The notes below the pieces were generated by a model. That model ran no database searches. It was not told the origin of the DNA and saw only the letters and a list, made by a program, of their open reading frames with translations. The position numbers were made by a program, and so were the translations under genes. Source: Trichaptum fuscoviolaceum (lineage: Eukaryota; Basidiomycota; Agaricomycetes; Hymenochaetales; Trichaptaceae). From it: a stretch of DNA of 64,000 bases. Location of the stretch: assembly GCA_910574455.1 (NCBI GenBank), contig CAJSYZ010000010.1, positions 124,001 through 188,000 on the forward strand, given 5' to 3'. This document shows positions 22,861-33,778 of the stretch, piece after piece (positions within the stretch are counted from its first letter, which is position 1; every line of letters begins with the position of its first letter).

Positions 22861-23242
22861 TTGTCAGAGGGGATGCTTGACAGCGTTCGCGGCGAGGCGG
22901 GATTCCTGGCGGGGCAGGCTGTGGACGAACAAGGGCAGGTCGAGAGGCACAGGATGTCGAAGGGGTTAGCTAGGGCACCGTGGCAGGACGAGCGCAGGGC
23001 AGGGTTCGTGACCGGGCAGGATTGCGGGATAGCAATCCTTGACCTGCTGTCGTGTTGGCTTACTCAAGGCCAGACAGAGGTTGGCTTTTGGACGCAGTGG
23101 ATCAATCTCCTAACTGCACTTCATGACTGTGGACGCGAGGCCGGGATCTGGTATCCGGGCATAGTCGAGAACCTACGAGGTCTGGGATAGCTATGGCTAT
23201 GGCTATGGCTGTGGCAGGCTATGGCTATGGCTGTGGCAGGCT
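22861..23242. repeat. Repeat-rich flank with TATGGC tandem array
   Basis: 23190-23242 is an array of CTATGG/CTGTGG units ending GTGGCAGGCT. It resumes at 25540 beyond the MULE-like element, so the element sits inside the array. The GC-rich rest shows no gene. Confidence 0.7.
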
Positions 23243-25539
23243 AGAGCATGACACGGGTGCACCCGTAGGTACCCGTGATCCGCAAGTGCAGGTACCTGTG
23301 CAAAAAAAATCAATACCTGGATCCGACCCGGATCCGTGGGAAACGGATCCAGGTGCACCCGCACCCGTTACCTGCAGGTATTGCAGGTACCTGTTAGCAC
23401 CCGCAGGTATTTGCAGTAGGCCATGAGGATACTGTGCAATATTGTTCACTCAATAGCCCAGTCGATGGCCTCAGCCTTGACTTGCCCTTACGGGTTACTC
23501 CTGTCCTCAGACGTGGAGATGTAGCTCATGAATGAAACAACAAGCTCAACAGCCCGGGTGATGGCCTCAGCCGCACCCAACCCACAGGGACTCCTTGTGC
23601 CACAGCATAGAAGTCAGCTGTTGAGCTAACGGTATAACTGCCTGGCTTTGTGCTTTCGCGCGAAGTCAAGCAGTCTAAACCACCATACACCCAACCAAGT
23701 CCAGTAAAGGATAAGACACAGTGAGAGCCGTCAAACTCAATGAGCCTTCATGTGGATGAAGGCTCACTTACACGGATCCCCTGGGGTGAGTTCGACGTGT
23801 GTGAGATATTACAGGTCTTGGGCATGGGGACCCTCCCTGGACAAGTGCTTCTTTGTGTGAGCAAGCCCCAGGAATCACCAGGGTGAGCAAGCAGCAGATG
23901 AAAGTGCAGCCCAAATGGGGTGTGCAGGCGGCGAGCTATCATCTGTTGCTGCTACCCTGGCTGTCCCAAAGATGGTGCTGGCGATTGATGAGTTTTGCGC
24001 CGAATCGAATGAAAGCTGGACGATAGGAAAGCCCTCAGGAAGACGAAGACGAAGGTGTTCTTGGTTTTGTGAAGGCTTGAATCAAGCCCGAGTTATGGGC
24101 GATGTTTTCGGCCGAAAGGGGAAAGTGTAGTGGTGGTGATGCCGGGATGGGACCGTCTTGCACATGCGCGCTGATAGGAGACTGCATGGAGCGCAGAGAG
24201 TCGGACGGCGATGGTAACCGGTCAGTTCTGAAGATATTGTGAGTCGATGTGTAAAATTACAACGGGCCAGCGAACGTACTTCTTTGGACGAGGGCCACCC
24301 CGTGGTCGCTGTTGACCGCCGTCACCCGTCTTCTCCTTTCTCGGAGATTTTCCTCCTGCGTAGTCCAAACCTTCCTCCTGCAAGACTCTCCTTTTTTTGT
24401 CTGGGCTTCCATCGGAAATGCCAAGCCATCTTCCGGCGCTGGCGTTGTCATATTGTGCACGCCGCCTTCGTCCTGTCTCATAGTTTGTCGGCATCAAGTA
24501 CGCCTTCGCGCTCACATGTGGGTACGTCGTCTTTTTGACGAGCAGATGGGGCTGGAATTCGGGAAGGGTGGTGACGGGGTCGTTGAGGTATGATGATTGC
24601 CCGCGAAGCTCGTCTGCAGCCCGTCATCTCGATACGTATCTTGTCCTCCGCTCCTGGGCGCACCTTATGCGCCTCATCCGCAATCTCTCCAAGCAGCCAC
24701 AGTCTCTCCTCGGTCGAAGCTGAGCGGGTCTCAATGAGCTCAATCAGTTTGTAGATTTTCGAGGTTAAAGAGGTAACGGTCGACGTGAGCACGGCGTCGA
24801 GCTCGCGGAGGTCGGCAAAGCGGGAGAGGTCCAGAGGGAGGGAGTCGAGAGTCTGCGCATAGTCCGCGCGCGCGTCGGAGGTAATCGATGGCCGTCGAGG
24901 CCCGTGGTCGTCGTTCCGTCGAAAGAACTAAGTCGACCAGTAGCACGCGCCTATGCGCGGACTCCAGTCAACCGTCCGTAGTATGTCTTCTGCGTGCGCA
25001 ACGCAATCGTCGCTCGCGAGAAGTCCGAAGACAAGAAACAAACTGGACTCTTGCACGTCCGTAAAAGTCTTGCGCGCCCGTAAGAATGTCGCGCGCCGTC
25101 GTAGTCGAAGCCCGAGGACAAGAAACAAACTAGTTCGCCAGAAGAAACGAGTCCTAAAGCACGCGCAACAGCGCAGACGTCAGACTCGTTCCCGTTCACG
25201 CTCTCGCACGTCGTGGTTGGGGAAAGGTAAGTTAATTTTCTCACGGTCTACATGACGCGACTAACACAAGTTATTATCGCGTGTGAACCAGCTACTCCGG
25301 TCACGCAACTAGTAACCTGACCCGTTGTCTTTGTTCCCGTTCCTCAATGTCTGCGGCCTACGGCCACTGCAGGTACCTGCAGGTACCTGCACAGGTACCT
25401 GAGTTAAAAAAAAGTCATACCTGGATCCGCAGGTAAGCGTGGGAAACAGGTACCTGCATGCGGGTGCACCCGGAGCTGCAGGTTTTTGCTGCAGGTACCT
25501 ACAGGTACCTACGGGTGACACGCACCCGTGTCATGCTCT
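23243..25539. mobile_element. 2.3-kb Mutator-like non-autonomous element, copy 2, carrying an ING gene fragment
   Basis: The ends are AGAGCATGACACGGGTGC at 23243 and its exact inverse ending at 25539. Each is followed inward by about 170 bp of GGTACC/GGATCC palindromes around an A8 or T9 tract, as in the 15836-17277 element. The left end here matches the right end there and vice versa, so the two are related in opposite orientation. Flanks GTGGCAGGCT (23233-23242) and ATGGCAGGCT (25540-25549) agree at 9 of 10 bases, but both lie in a tandem repeat, so this duplication alone is weak evidence. The interior holds a broken ING-family gene (minus strand) and an Arg/Ser-rich stretch (24950-25250). 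There is no transposase. Confidence 0.8.
24035..24910 (-). pseudogene. ING-family (inhibitor of growth, chromatin reader) gene fragment inside a MULE
   Basis: The minus strand reads the ING N-terminal coiled-coil domain: LPLDLSRFADLRELDAVLTS, then KLIELIETRSASTEERLWLL and GEIADEAHKVRPGAEDKIRI (about 24895-24625). After a one-base shift comes AADELRGQSSYLND.. and a basic linker (YLMPTNYETGRRRRAQYDNA, KSPRKEKTGDGG) to 24280. A clean 52-bp intron (24279-24228, GTACGT..TTCAG) joins in frame to a Pro/Ser-rich exon with PSPSDSLRSMQSP, ending in a TGA at 24035-24037. ING proteins recruit histone acetyltransferase or deacetylase complexes through this domain and read H3K4me3 with a C-terminal PHD finger. 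No PHD finger is present. The intron shows that capture was from genomic DNA, not cDNA. Confidence 0.8.
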
Positions 25540-25549
25540 ATGGCAGGCT

Positions 25550-26900
25550 ATGGCTATGGCTGTGGCTATGGTGAGTGACTTCGGGACTATGGCGAGGTAC
25601 GGGGTTCGCTGGAGCGGGGAACAACGAGGCGGGCTAGGGATGGATCGAGACGCGGGGACGAGGCGGGGGACTGACGAGGAGACGTGGGCGAGGACAAGCA
25701 GGGGCGAGGAGGTCGTAGCGGGGCGGAACTCTTAGCAGGAGAATGCATGGCGAAGCAGAGGTTCTTCTGGGATCAGAGAGCGGGGGATCCTTTCGGGATC
25801 TAGCCAAGGTCGCGATTTCGGGTTTCAGCATACCGGGTTCTGTTCGGGATTGCCTTAGACATGTTGGGGTCCTGGGGGATCCCGACATTGGGCGGAAGTC
25901 GGACAATTCTCGAATCGCTCAAGGCAAATGTGCTTGAGTCGCTCAGCCAACAACGAAAAGCATGAACATCCTTATCAGCGAAGGCGAGAGGAAAGCAGCG
26001 CGCAGCCTACAATACTGGCGTACTGAATTACTGGTGTACTGATTTGTACTTACTATGACATTTGAATTGTACATGCTTGTACTTAGTCTTTACTTATGCT
26101 TGACTGACCTCCTGATGTACTGACGTACCGAGTGTGTCCTGAAAATTGGCTTATTTCAGTGTGTTCAGGCCATCAGTTGATTTCAGACAGGCATAGCAAC
26201 ATATCAGTAGATTTCAGACACGCATAGCAACCCTTCAGTCCATTTAAGGCAGCGTCAGGACGCGTCAGTCGCCTTAAGCAAAAAGTAGTTTCCCTGATGA
26301 AGGGTTGATGTGCCGGGCCCTCTGTCATCAGTGACCAATATGGCCTGCGACGGCGCCATTGTGCTAGTAAGTGTTTTGTTTATTCTGCTACAAATTTCAC
26401 TAACATCTATGAGGAATGCTAGCTCTTGTTTGGGCCATTCTCTGACGACATTGACCTTGCTACGAATGTAAGTATTGTCTTTGCTCTGTTTTGGTGCTGT
26501 CAACTAACATTTATTACTATTCAAGCATGCGATACAATTCATGCATCCGATTCCAACTCTGCATCCGATTCAAGTTAAGTATCTGATACATCTATATCTC
26601 GATATATACTTAAACTAATTTTAACTCTCCTTTTGTCTTCCTTATATGCTATTATAACTTTATCTTCATTTCCTCTTCTTTTATGACACGATTTTACTAA
26701 TTTACTTACTGTGCTGTACTACGTGTATATTGATGTACATATCTACATATTGACACCTGAAATAACTATGATAACATTCTTCCAAATATGGTATTGAATC
26801 GGATACAACTTCCAAATAAGGGAATGAATCGGATACACTGTAATGACAGAATACGATGCATCTTATGAGCTGAGGTGCCTGTTTCAAGAAGCTGAGCGAC
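25550..26900. other. Intergenic, GC-rich then AT-rich, no gene recognised
   Basis: 25550-25930 continues the TATGGC and CGGGGA repeats. At 26170-26240 two loose copies of ATCAGT(T/A)GATTTCAGACA.GCATAGCAAC occur in tandem. From 26500 the DNA is AT-rich with GAATCGGATAC repeats near 26790 and 26825. Confidence 0.5.
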
Positions 26901-28119
26901 CCGCAGGACTGGCAGCCTAGCCTGGCGATCGCTGCTCCACTTCATCAGAACGTTCAGACCTCATAGCGCACACGCGCTGGTGCCACTGCTTGACGCATAG
27001 GATACCGAGGATGATGAGTGAGTATCCTTTCCCGTACGATCTACGACGATGAGCTCCTTTACTCAGCTCACTTCGACGGCCTAACGGGCGCATGAGACTA
27101 CATATGGATTCTGTTCTGAATCTGCTCATATCTCCATTTCTCCAAGACTGATGCTGACTTTCTCGTCCATGGGAGGTCCGTCGTCGATACTCTGCGTTGG
27201 ACTGGCTGAGACTCTCCAAGCCGTCGGTCCTACTTTCCTCCAAGACCGTGAGTCCTTCTCAATTAATTGAATATTTCATTTCCTCTAAGTCGTTGTACTC
27301 CTTTCGCAAACCACCTCGAAGAGATCTGCAACTTCGTTGTTCCGACCCTGGATCAAATGACGCTTTGCCAGCGAGACTCATCTATGGAGGTGATTTCGTG
27401 TCGGCCCTTGGCGTCGACTTCGAACAAGCCTTCCAGACTGGTGCGTTTATCTCAGTCCTTCCTGTGGCTTGTCAGTCTGACGTGTTCTCTTTCGGCTCAT
27501 CCAGAATTTTGCACGGCTCCGAGCAGGAGAGACACGCCTGATCCATTGGGCGACATCTTAGCCTCGGTGCGCATACGTGCGTCTATTGAGCAAAATGTGC
27601 TCGGCCGTTCTGGCTATACCGTCCTCAGAATACCAAGAAGCACAGTCCTGTGAACGTGAGGGGGTGAGGCGACTCATGCGAAAGGCGTTACGGAGGCGCC
27701 AGGCAAACGATGTAGAATTGAGATGTCACGACGACAGATTTAGATGGACTAGGAGGAAGAGGAGAAGCGCTGTAGGGAAGAAGTGGATGAAGAAGTGACG
27801 AAGGTCATATGAAAGAAGAAGAGCACGGAGACCATATTTAATAACTCACCCCTGCACTTGACGAGAGCATCCAAACGTCCCTCCGGCCAAGCCAACCGAA
27901 AACGATGACACCGACTACGCCGACATGCGCTCGCTCCTGAACATGAACCCAGGGCCACAAAGCGTTATGTGGGCCTGTCCATCCCCGAGCGCGTCGGATT
28001 TTGCGCTGACTTCGACCCACTCGATTAGCTCCTGCGAACTCGCCACCTCACGATTACATGCCGGAGGCTTGCTCGAAGCTGGAAAGATGTTGCTGACGGA
28101 ATTGTGGCTGTGGGCGAGC
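26901..28119. other. Possible decayed coding sequence, unassigned
   Basis: Frames of 108 codons (26917-27243, minus) and 128 codons (27267-27653, plus) have no recognised motif. 27900-28110 may hold upstream exons of the JmjC relic but could not be matched to the family. Confidence 0.3.
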
Positions 28120-28860
28120 ACGTAGGTATGGTGCTGACAGAGCTGGTGCGTGTTTTACTTCCGTTTTATTGTCGTGTTTTGTTCAACTTACTGATGATTT
28201 CTGATTGTGCAGGCTCCTTGTTCACTGAAGAGGCTACCGCCACAAACTTCGGTCGCCTTCTGCTGTCTAATGGAAAGTTACTACTGCATGTCAATTTACC
28301 TTAACTTCACGCGGCGCACAACCTTCGCTGGGCACGCCGAGGAGATGGGCCTGATTTCGATTGTACACGAAGTATGTATCATTCTCTGTTTGTCAACTCA
28401 GTCCACGCGGTAATTATCACGATTCATCTAGTTGTCTTTAGGTCTGGACGCTATGCAATACGGTTCAAGCCAATCTTCGCGCCATCCATCCTACTGGTCC
28501 AATCGTCGTGTACAACGAGAACGCTAGTGCATCTTGCAGGCAAATCGGTGATTACCTATCCCGACTCCTGCGGTCATCATGCGGGCTTCAATCTGGGGTT
28601 GAACTACGCGGAGAGCATCAAGTTTTTCTGGAGCGCTGGCTGGATATTGGACGTCGAGCGCAGGTGTGTCGTTGTGTTGGGGATAGGTGGGCTTTCACTT
28701 CCTACAGTTGCTTTCGATGGCTGAATGAATGCCTCAGAACTCGAATCAATGTCGATGCACTTCTGCTGGACCGCGAGCATGAGCCTGGGCCCTGAGGAGC
28801 CGGAGTCGTTAGCTGCAAAGAGAACAAGCAATGCACGTGTCGCTGGGCCAAGTACCATCC
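28120..28860 (+). pseudogene. KDM4/JHDM3-type JmjC histone demethylase relic
   Basis: Family blocks appear in order. YGADRA ends an exon at 28145; a 67-bp intron (28146-28212, GTGCGT..GCAG) joins it in phase to GSLFTEEATATNFGRLLL. After a shift, YLNFTRRTTFAGHAEEMGLI follows (about 28302-28360). A 70-bp intron (28372-28441) precedes the next exon; the blocks ILLVQSSCTTRTLVHLAGKS, VITYP, HHAGFNLGLNYAESI (about 28488-28625) and, shifted, FLERWLDIGRRAQVCRCVGD follow. The last block is INVDALLLDREHEPGP (to 28795). The three Fe(II) ligand positions (H and E in GHAEE, H in HAGFN) are still visible. At least three frame changes and the missing JmjN and PHD parts make it non-functional. Intact enzymes remove methyl groups from H3K9/K36. 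Confidence 0.75.
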
Positions 28861-29621
28861 TGCGCAAGTGGAGAGCTACAGCATAGTAACGTTAATTGAT
28901 CACTCCCTGTTGCTCCTACATGCTGTCGTAGTGGTAGATGTGTTGCTACTAAAAAGACTCTCGCGAAGGAAGCTGTATTTAAAAATTTGGAACCTCTGGG
29001 TGTTTTGGCGAAGACGCTCAAGGACCCTGAGTCTCGGCCGTGGGCACACTCAGCCACAGCCACAGTGCCGCCGCCACACTGGATGACCACTTCAACGTAT
29101 TTCTTTTTCCTTGACCATCGACGACAATATAAGCCGTGCTCACTTCTACTTGACCTAAGTCCCTTCGTTAGAGAAACCTCTACCAAATGTACTACATAGA
29201 ACCCTGCGAAGGACATGATGATAACTCAAGTCCAAAATAACTTTCTCGTGCGGAGATGTGGAGTTATGAACACAGTGAGCAAAACAATCATCCTCGACTG
29301 CTCCATTACCGACTTTTCTTCCCATTGCAATATAGTTAGTAAGGCTCGAACGCTATCTCACAATAACACAGGACACTTGGGCGCTCAGCATCCTAAGTCC
29401 TTACTCCTACCCATTACTCCTCACTCGCTTCAGCTCTCCATGACTTCGACCCATCGTTCATGAGCCCTCTACGCCTCTCCTCCCGATGGATCAGTAAATG
29501 CTCGCATCTAAACGATTAGATACGAGCCCGTACACACCGAGTCATCTGTGGGCTCCGAACTAGAGGTGTCCGGTGCACTCTTCACGAAAACAGTAGGTGA
29601 CTTTGCTGCGCCAGGAGTAAA
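28861..29621. other. No gene recognised
   Basis: Short frames only; a 135-codon minus frame (28809-29216) overlaps the JmjC relic antisense and is taken as a shadow. Confidence 0.4.
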
Positions 29622-30287
29622 TTATGCTTCGCGAGGACCGGGTTGAGTCGCATGCGCAGTCTCAACAGCTGTGCCGTAGACAGCTTCTCCAGCTCCAGAT
29701 GCCAATTCTTCGGATCGCGGGCAGGGCTCGGGGTCAGGGTCAGAGCATTTGCAACCGCCCAACACAGCGACTGCTCTGATATTGCATATCGCCCTCTCGA
29801 GCGCCTCCGCATCCTCTATGAAGTGCGCGAGCTTCGTCGGCTCGCCTATCAGGAACACTAGGTCATCCCTCCCCGTAACTTCGAACAGCACAAAATTCGA
29901 ACCCGCCGAGAGAGCACCAAAAGACTTCCTTTCTGGATGAGTCACATCCGGCTTCCGCAGCTCTCCGTACACAAAGCTACTCTTCACGTCCCAGCTCAAC
30001 TCCGGGTCCGTCGGGTCCATCACTTCGACAAGGACGACGCGCGTCGATCGTCCGCACTTTTCTGTCTGTGGGGAGAAATACTGATACTCGACCGTCGGGA
30101 ACCGTCTTTCTGGCTCTCTCAGGGGCTTGTCCAGCAGAGCAAAAACGAAGAAGATGGCGCTCGATTGCGTTTAGATGTGGGAAAAGTATTTATAGAGCAC
30201 GAGATACCAGCATCTGGCGGTCAAAACGACTGTATCGGCGGTCGCGAACGTGTCTCGGAAATGATTCGACTCGAGATACGTGGCCAT
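29622..30287 (-). pseudogene. Orphan tandem family, copy 1, with an in-frame stop
   Basis: From ATG at 30287 (MATYLESNHFRDTFATADTV) the frame runs to 29622 with one TAA at about 30178 (after YKYFSHI). It aligns along its length with the copies at 31001 and 32394: TARCWY, RRFP, VLVEVMDP, DPELSWDV, HPERKSFG, LSAGSNFVLFEVTG, GEPTKLAHF, and a C-terminal CKCSDP. The stop sits where the copies differ most, so a short unusual intron cannot be excluded; a nonsense mutation is simpler. The family is not recognised. The conserved CxC near the end could bind metal, but this is speculation. Confidence 0.6.
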
Positions 30288-31000
30288 TGAAGTTGCAACT
30301 CTTATGTATGTAAGTATGATACGACTCTGTTATCGATCAACTGCATTAGTTTCTAATGTTTGCATGTTCAGACTAGCTGATGGTCTAAGCTCTACAGACC
30401 TGTATTTACAGCGCGTCGTGGTGGCTACTACCGACCAATGGACATGGAAGCTATAAGAGGAACTTGATTCAAGGAGACGGCAGTACGGTCGGTGGCCTGG
30501 GGTATAAGTAGAGGTCACGATGGTGAGGCTTTTACATAAGGAGACACATGGTCGGCAACATGCTTATCATTTATGCTACAGATACTAGTCCGACGCAGCT
30601 CAGACTTACATTTCAGCTCGAGCTTCCTCTCCTCGGCAGGCTTCCGCATTTCAGCTTTCACATCTGACGTGTGCGGCCTAGCGCTGGCAAGTTCCCCAAC
30701 CACGGATCTCAAGACCAGCATTTGCTACTTGCAGTATGACTTACTGTATGCGCCTATCAGAATGCTCAACTCCAGTGCTTTCAACGAATTTCATCTGCAT
30801 TCACCTGCTTTTCTACACTACTCGTGTTGATGCTGATAACATGAACTAGTCTTTCGCTTCTAATGCGACCAGCGATGAACTTGGTGAGGTAATGGGAGCT
30901 GTTTCGGTCGCTATGGATCACGAACCGCAGGCATGGGGTGCACTCTTGAGGATGGCAGCAGGGGAATTTGTCTTGCTTGAAGAAGTGGAGGAAGCGACGG
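30288..31000. other. Intergenic between family copies
   Basis: No recognised gene; a 68-codon minus frame (30515-30721) has no support. Confidence 0.4.
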
Positions 31001-31696
31001 TCATGGAGCAACATGAATGCTAGCCTGAGTATCAATGGCTTTCTCCACTTCACATCTCTCTTCTCCAAGCCCAAGTGCGGGTTCGGTGTCGTGGTCGATG
31101 TCAGGGCACTTACACCCTCCCAAAACAGCGACGTCCCTGATATCACATATCGCTCTCTCGAGCGCCTCTGCGTCCTCTAGGAAGTGCGCAAGCCTCTTCG
31201 GCTCGCCGACCAGGAATACAGGGTCATTCGTTCCCGTGACCTCAAACAGCACGAAATTCGAGCCCGCCGTGAGAGCGCCTAAGGACTTTGCCTCCGGATG
31301 TACCTTGTCCATCTCCCTAAGTTCCTCATATACATCACTTCTCCGTACGTCCCAGCTCAGTTCCGGATCTCTGGGCTCCATAACCTCAACCAATATAACA
31401 CGTGTCCATCGGGCGCCTCGGGCCCCATCTGTTTCTTCGTCTGCGTGCGCCTGTACAGGAGAAGAACACTGTGCATGCTCGACCATCGGGAACCTTCTTC
31501 CAGGGACCCTAGCGATTTTCTCCATAAACGGGCCAACGAGGAAGTCGGCAAAGGCAGGGTCTGTGTTGTTCAGGAAGTACCTGAAGAGAATCTGATACCA
31601 ACATTGCGCAGTCGTGGGGATCGAGTTGGCGGTCTCGAACTTGGTTCGGAGGCGGCTCTCTATATGAGGTTTTGTGGACTTGAGATACTCGACCAT
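31001..31696 (-). CDS. Orphan tandem family, copy 2 (231 aa)
   Basis: Single-exon frame from ATG at 31696 (MVEYLKSTKPHIESRLRTKF). It shares the family blocks CWYQILFRYFL, PFMEKIARVPGRRFPMVEH, RVILVEVMEPRDPELSWDV, EELREMDKVHPEAKSLG, LTAGSNFVLFEVTG, FLVGEPKRLAHFLEDAEALE and GGCKCPD. There is no signal peptide or membrane segment, so it is probably cytosolic or nuclear. Compared with copy 3 it carries an extra acidic stretch (about residues 82-94), and its tail differs. Conservation of the blocks and the open frame argue that the protein is made. Function unknown. Confidence 0.7.
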   Translation of the reverse strand: MVEYLKSTKPHIESRLRTKFETANSIPTTAQCWYQILFRYFLNNTDPAFADFLVGPFMEKIARVPGRRFPMVEHAQCSSPVQAHADEETDGARGARWTRVILVEVMEPRDPELSWDVRRSDVYEELREMDKVHPEAKSLGALTAGSNFVLFEVTGTNDPVFLVGEPKRLAHFLEDAEALERAICDIRDVAVLGGCKCPDIDHDTEPALGLGEERCEVEKAIDTQASIHVAP

Positions 31697-32393
31697 CTTC
31701 TCTTCTTATTAATGCGATACTGATGGAACGTCAAGGTGTTGCTACAATAGATCACTGCAGATGCACTTGGTGGTTAGGGGATTGGTAGAGGAGAGGTGCT
31801 CGTGCGACAGAAAGACGTTGCTTTACGTCAGACTGCCGCCCTTGCTCGATTGGCGTACATACATTAGTAGTTGTGCTAACAAGTTGATAGCTCGTGTGAG
31901 TAAATATACGCACACATGGATCTCCGGTAACTCAACTGCTCGTGTGTACTCTCCCCGAAGCACCCGAGGGCCGAGCTTGACTCGGAGGAAAAGTAAGTTC
32001 TCAACCCAACTCCGGAATTGATAATTTCGCCCTTGGAGACAAGCTGCGGATGAAAATTTTAATCGCTTTGAAGACTATGACAAAACACGGTGCACTGGAA
32101 TTCTGAATTGTCTTAACTCAGAAATCCTTAGAATGTATTAGAAGGTATTCACATGCGTTATTCTCGACCTCCTCTGGAATTCGAGGGTATCCATCTCTAT
32201 TACCTCTACCTTCTTGCATCGGGAGTGAACCGATACTTGTTCGCTGAGGAAGCCTGCACTTATGCTAGTTTGCGGTGAACTCCTTTTTCTGGAGGAACCT
32301 TAGACTATGACTTTGGGTGGGATGCAAGAATTACAGAGATGCATCTGATAGACTTAGGAGAAATGGAAATGGCCATAGCAACTTCTAACGTCG
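31697..32393. other. Intergenic between family copies
   Basis: Should contain the promoter of copy 2. No recognised gene or repeat. Confidence 0.4.
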
Positions 32394-33122
32394 TTACTGT
32401 GAAGCAGTGTGTGCGAACGGACCCGTGCTTTCTTTCACAGTAACACGAAATGTCACTTCTTCGGGGTCGGAGCACTTGCACATTCCGGCTCTGGCGACTT
32501 TGTGAATGGCTTGCATCTCCTGTTCGAGTGGCTCCGCATCGATAACGAAATGAGCCAGTTTTGTCGGCTCCCCGAGCAGGAACACCGGGTCACTCCTCCC
32601 TGTGACTTCGAACAGCACGAAATTCGAACCCGCCGAGAGAATGCCAAAGGATTTTCTCTCCGGATGGACCAAGCCAAGGTCTTTGAGCTCTTCATAAACA
32701 CCGCTGTTCATTACATCCCAGCTTAACTCCGGATCGTTCGGATCCATGACCTCCACCAGAATCGCGCGCGTCGATCGACTAGGCGAAGCTTTGTCTTTGC
32801 AGTACTGATGTTCGACCATAGGGAATCGTCTTTTAGGTATTCTAGCAGCTTTTTCCATGAAAGGTCCGACAGCGAAGGCGTCTCTTTGGAAGAAATACGA
32901 GTAGAAAATTTCATACCAACACCGAGCGGTTAAAGCGTCTGAGTTGGCGGTTTCAAACATATTTCGGATGTAAGTGAGTTCGAGATATTTGACCATTGTT
33001 TCCGAGTCCACTTGATTGTAGGCCTGCTGCAACTTCGCGTGGTTGGTGGAAGAAGAGATGTAGCTGAGCTGCAACTGTGACGCTTCAAGTTGACAGTGGC
33101 CCGGGGCTGCGCGTGACATCAT
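32394..33122 (-). CDS. Orphan tandem family, copy 3 (up to 242 aa)
   Basis: Frame from 33122 to 32394. The region shared with the other copies starts at MVKYLELTYIRNMFETANS (ATG at about 32996), so the true start may be there, giving about 200 aa. Conserved blocks are TARCWYEIFYSYFFQRD, PFMEKAARIPKRRFPMVEH, AILVEVMDPNDPELSWDV, VHPERKSFGILSAGSNFVLF, EPTKLAHF and CKCSDPEE. No frameshift. All three copies share strand and order, the signature of local tandem duplication. Confidence 0.7.
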   Translation of the reverse strand: MMSRAAPGHCQLEASQLQLSYISSSTNHAKLQQAYNQVDSETMVKYLELTYIRNMFETANSDALTARCWYEIFYSYFFQRDAFAVGPFMEKAARIPKRRFPMVEHQYCKDKASPSRSTRAILVEVMDPNDPELSWDVMNSGVYEELKDLGLVHPERKSFGILSAGSNFVLFEVTGRSDPVFLLGEPTKLAHFVIDAEPLEQEMQAIHKVARAGMCKCSDPEEVTFRVTVKESTGPFAHTASQ

Positions 33123-33778
33123 GGTTCGGCACCGGTCACAATTTTCTTATTCAAATACTTCCGATTCCGGCGACCGATTGCCTTCTTGCGGACCACCATG
33201 TTCAAGACGTCTACAGTGACTCTACACCTCACCACTGATCTGCATAGTTGCTTTTCTCATTCACCCACGTCACTCGAAATTCGTACTTTGGGAGAATTCC
33301 ACTAGGATGCCCCAAATATTAACTCAAAAAGCGGATGTCCATCCGACCTTCCGAGTCTGCACTCGCAGACCATGGGATGTGCCGTAGGACTATAATGGAG
33401 AGAGCAGCTTCTTGAAAGCGCACTAGATCAGCGAAGCCCTACGCCTTTACTTGTACGTCCGAACGCATCCGAATCTGTGCTGTCTTCTCTGTCGTTGAAG
33501 GATCTGGCTTGACTGTCTTACTGTCTTAACTGCCACAATATGTACATGTAGTACAAAGCTGGCAATCTCATCAATGAAAGTCGCGAGAAGTCGTCCTTGT
33601 ATCGGAGTGTTGAAGCCTACTCAACAGCTGGAGCCGCTCAAAGTATCGAAAATATTCGGCCGCAAGGTATATAACCCACCACATGTTCAAACATGAACTC
33701 TCAGCAAACTCTACCGTACTCCTCAGAAAGTTTCAAGCACACCAAATATCAGCATACCAATCATAACAGCACAGCAAC
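33123..33778. promoter_or_regulatory. Upstream region of small-protein gene A, with conserved 26-bp motif and TATA box
   Basis: ACTTGTACGTCCGAACGCAT followed by CCGAAT (33449-33474) recurs at 37381-37406 and, inverted, at 36095-36120 with two differences, always upstream of a member of the same gene family. TATATAA at about 33668-33674 lies 105 bp before the ATG at 33779. Confidence 0.55.

Noticed and set aside
24951..25255. Arg/Ser-rich 100-codon frame resembling an SR protein
   Set aside because: It comes from a short internal duplication inside the MULE-like element; the opposite strand is equally open and no RNA-binding domain is present.
23233..25549. Target duplication of the 2.3-kb element as independent proof of insertion
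   Set aside because: The flanks lie in a TATGGC tandem array, so matching 10-mers could occur by chance; the element call rests on its termini instead.
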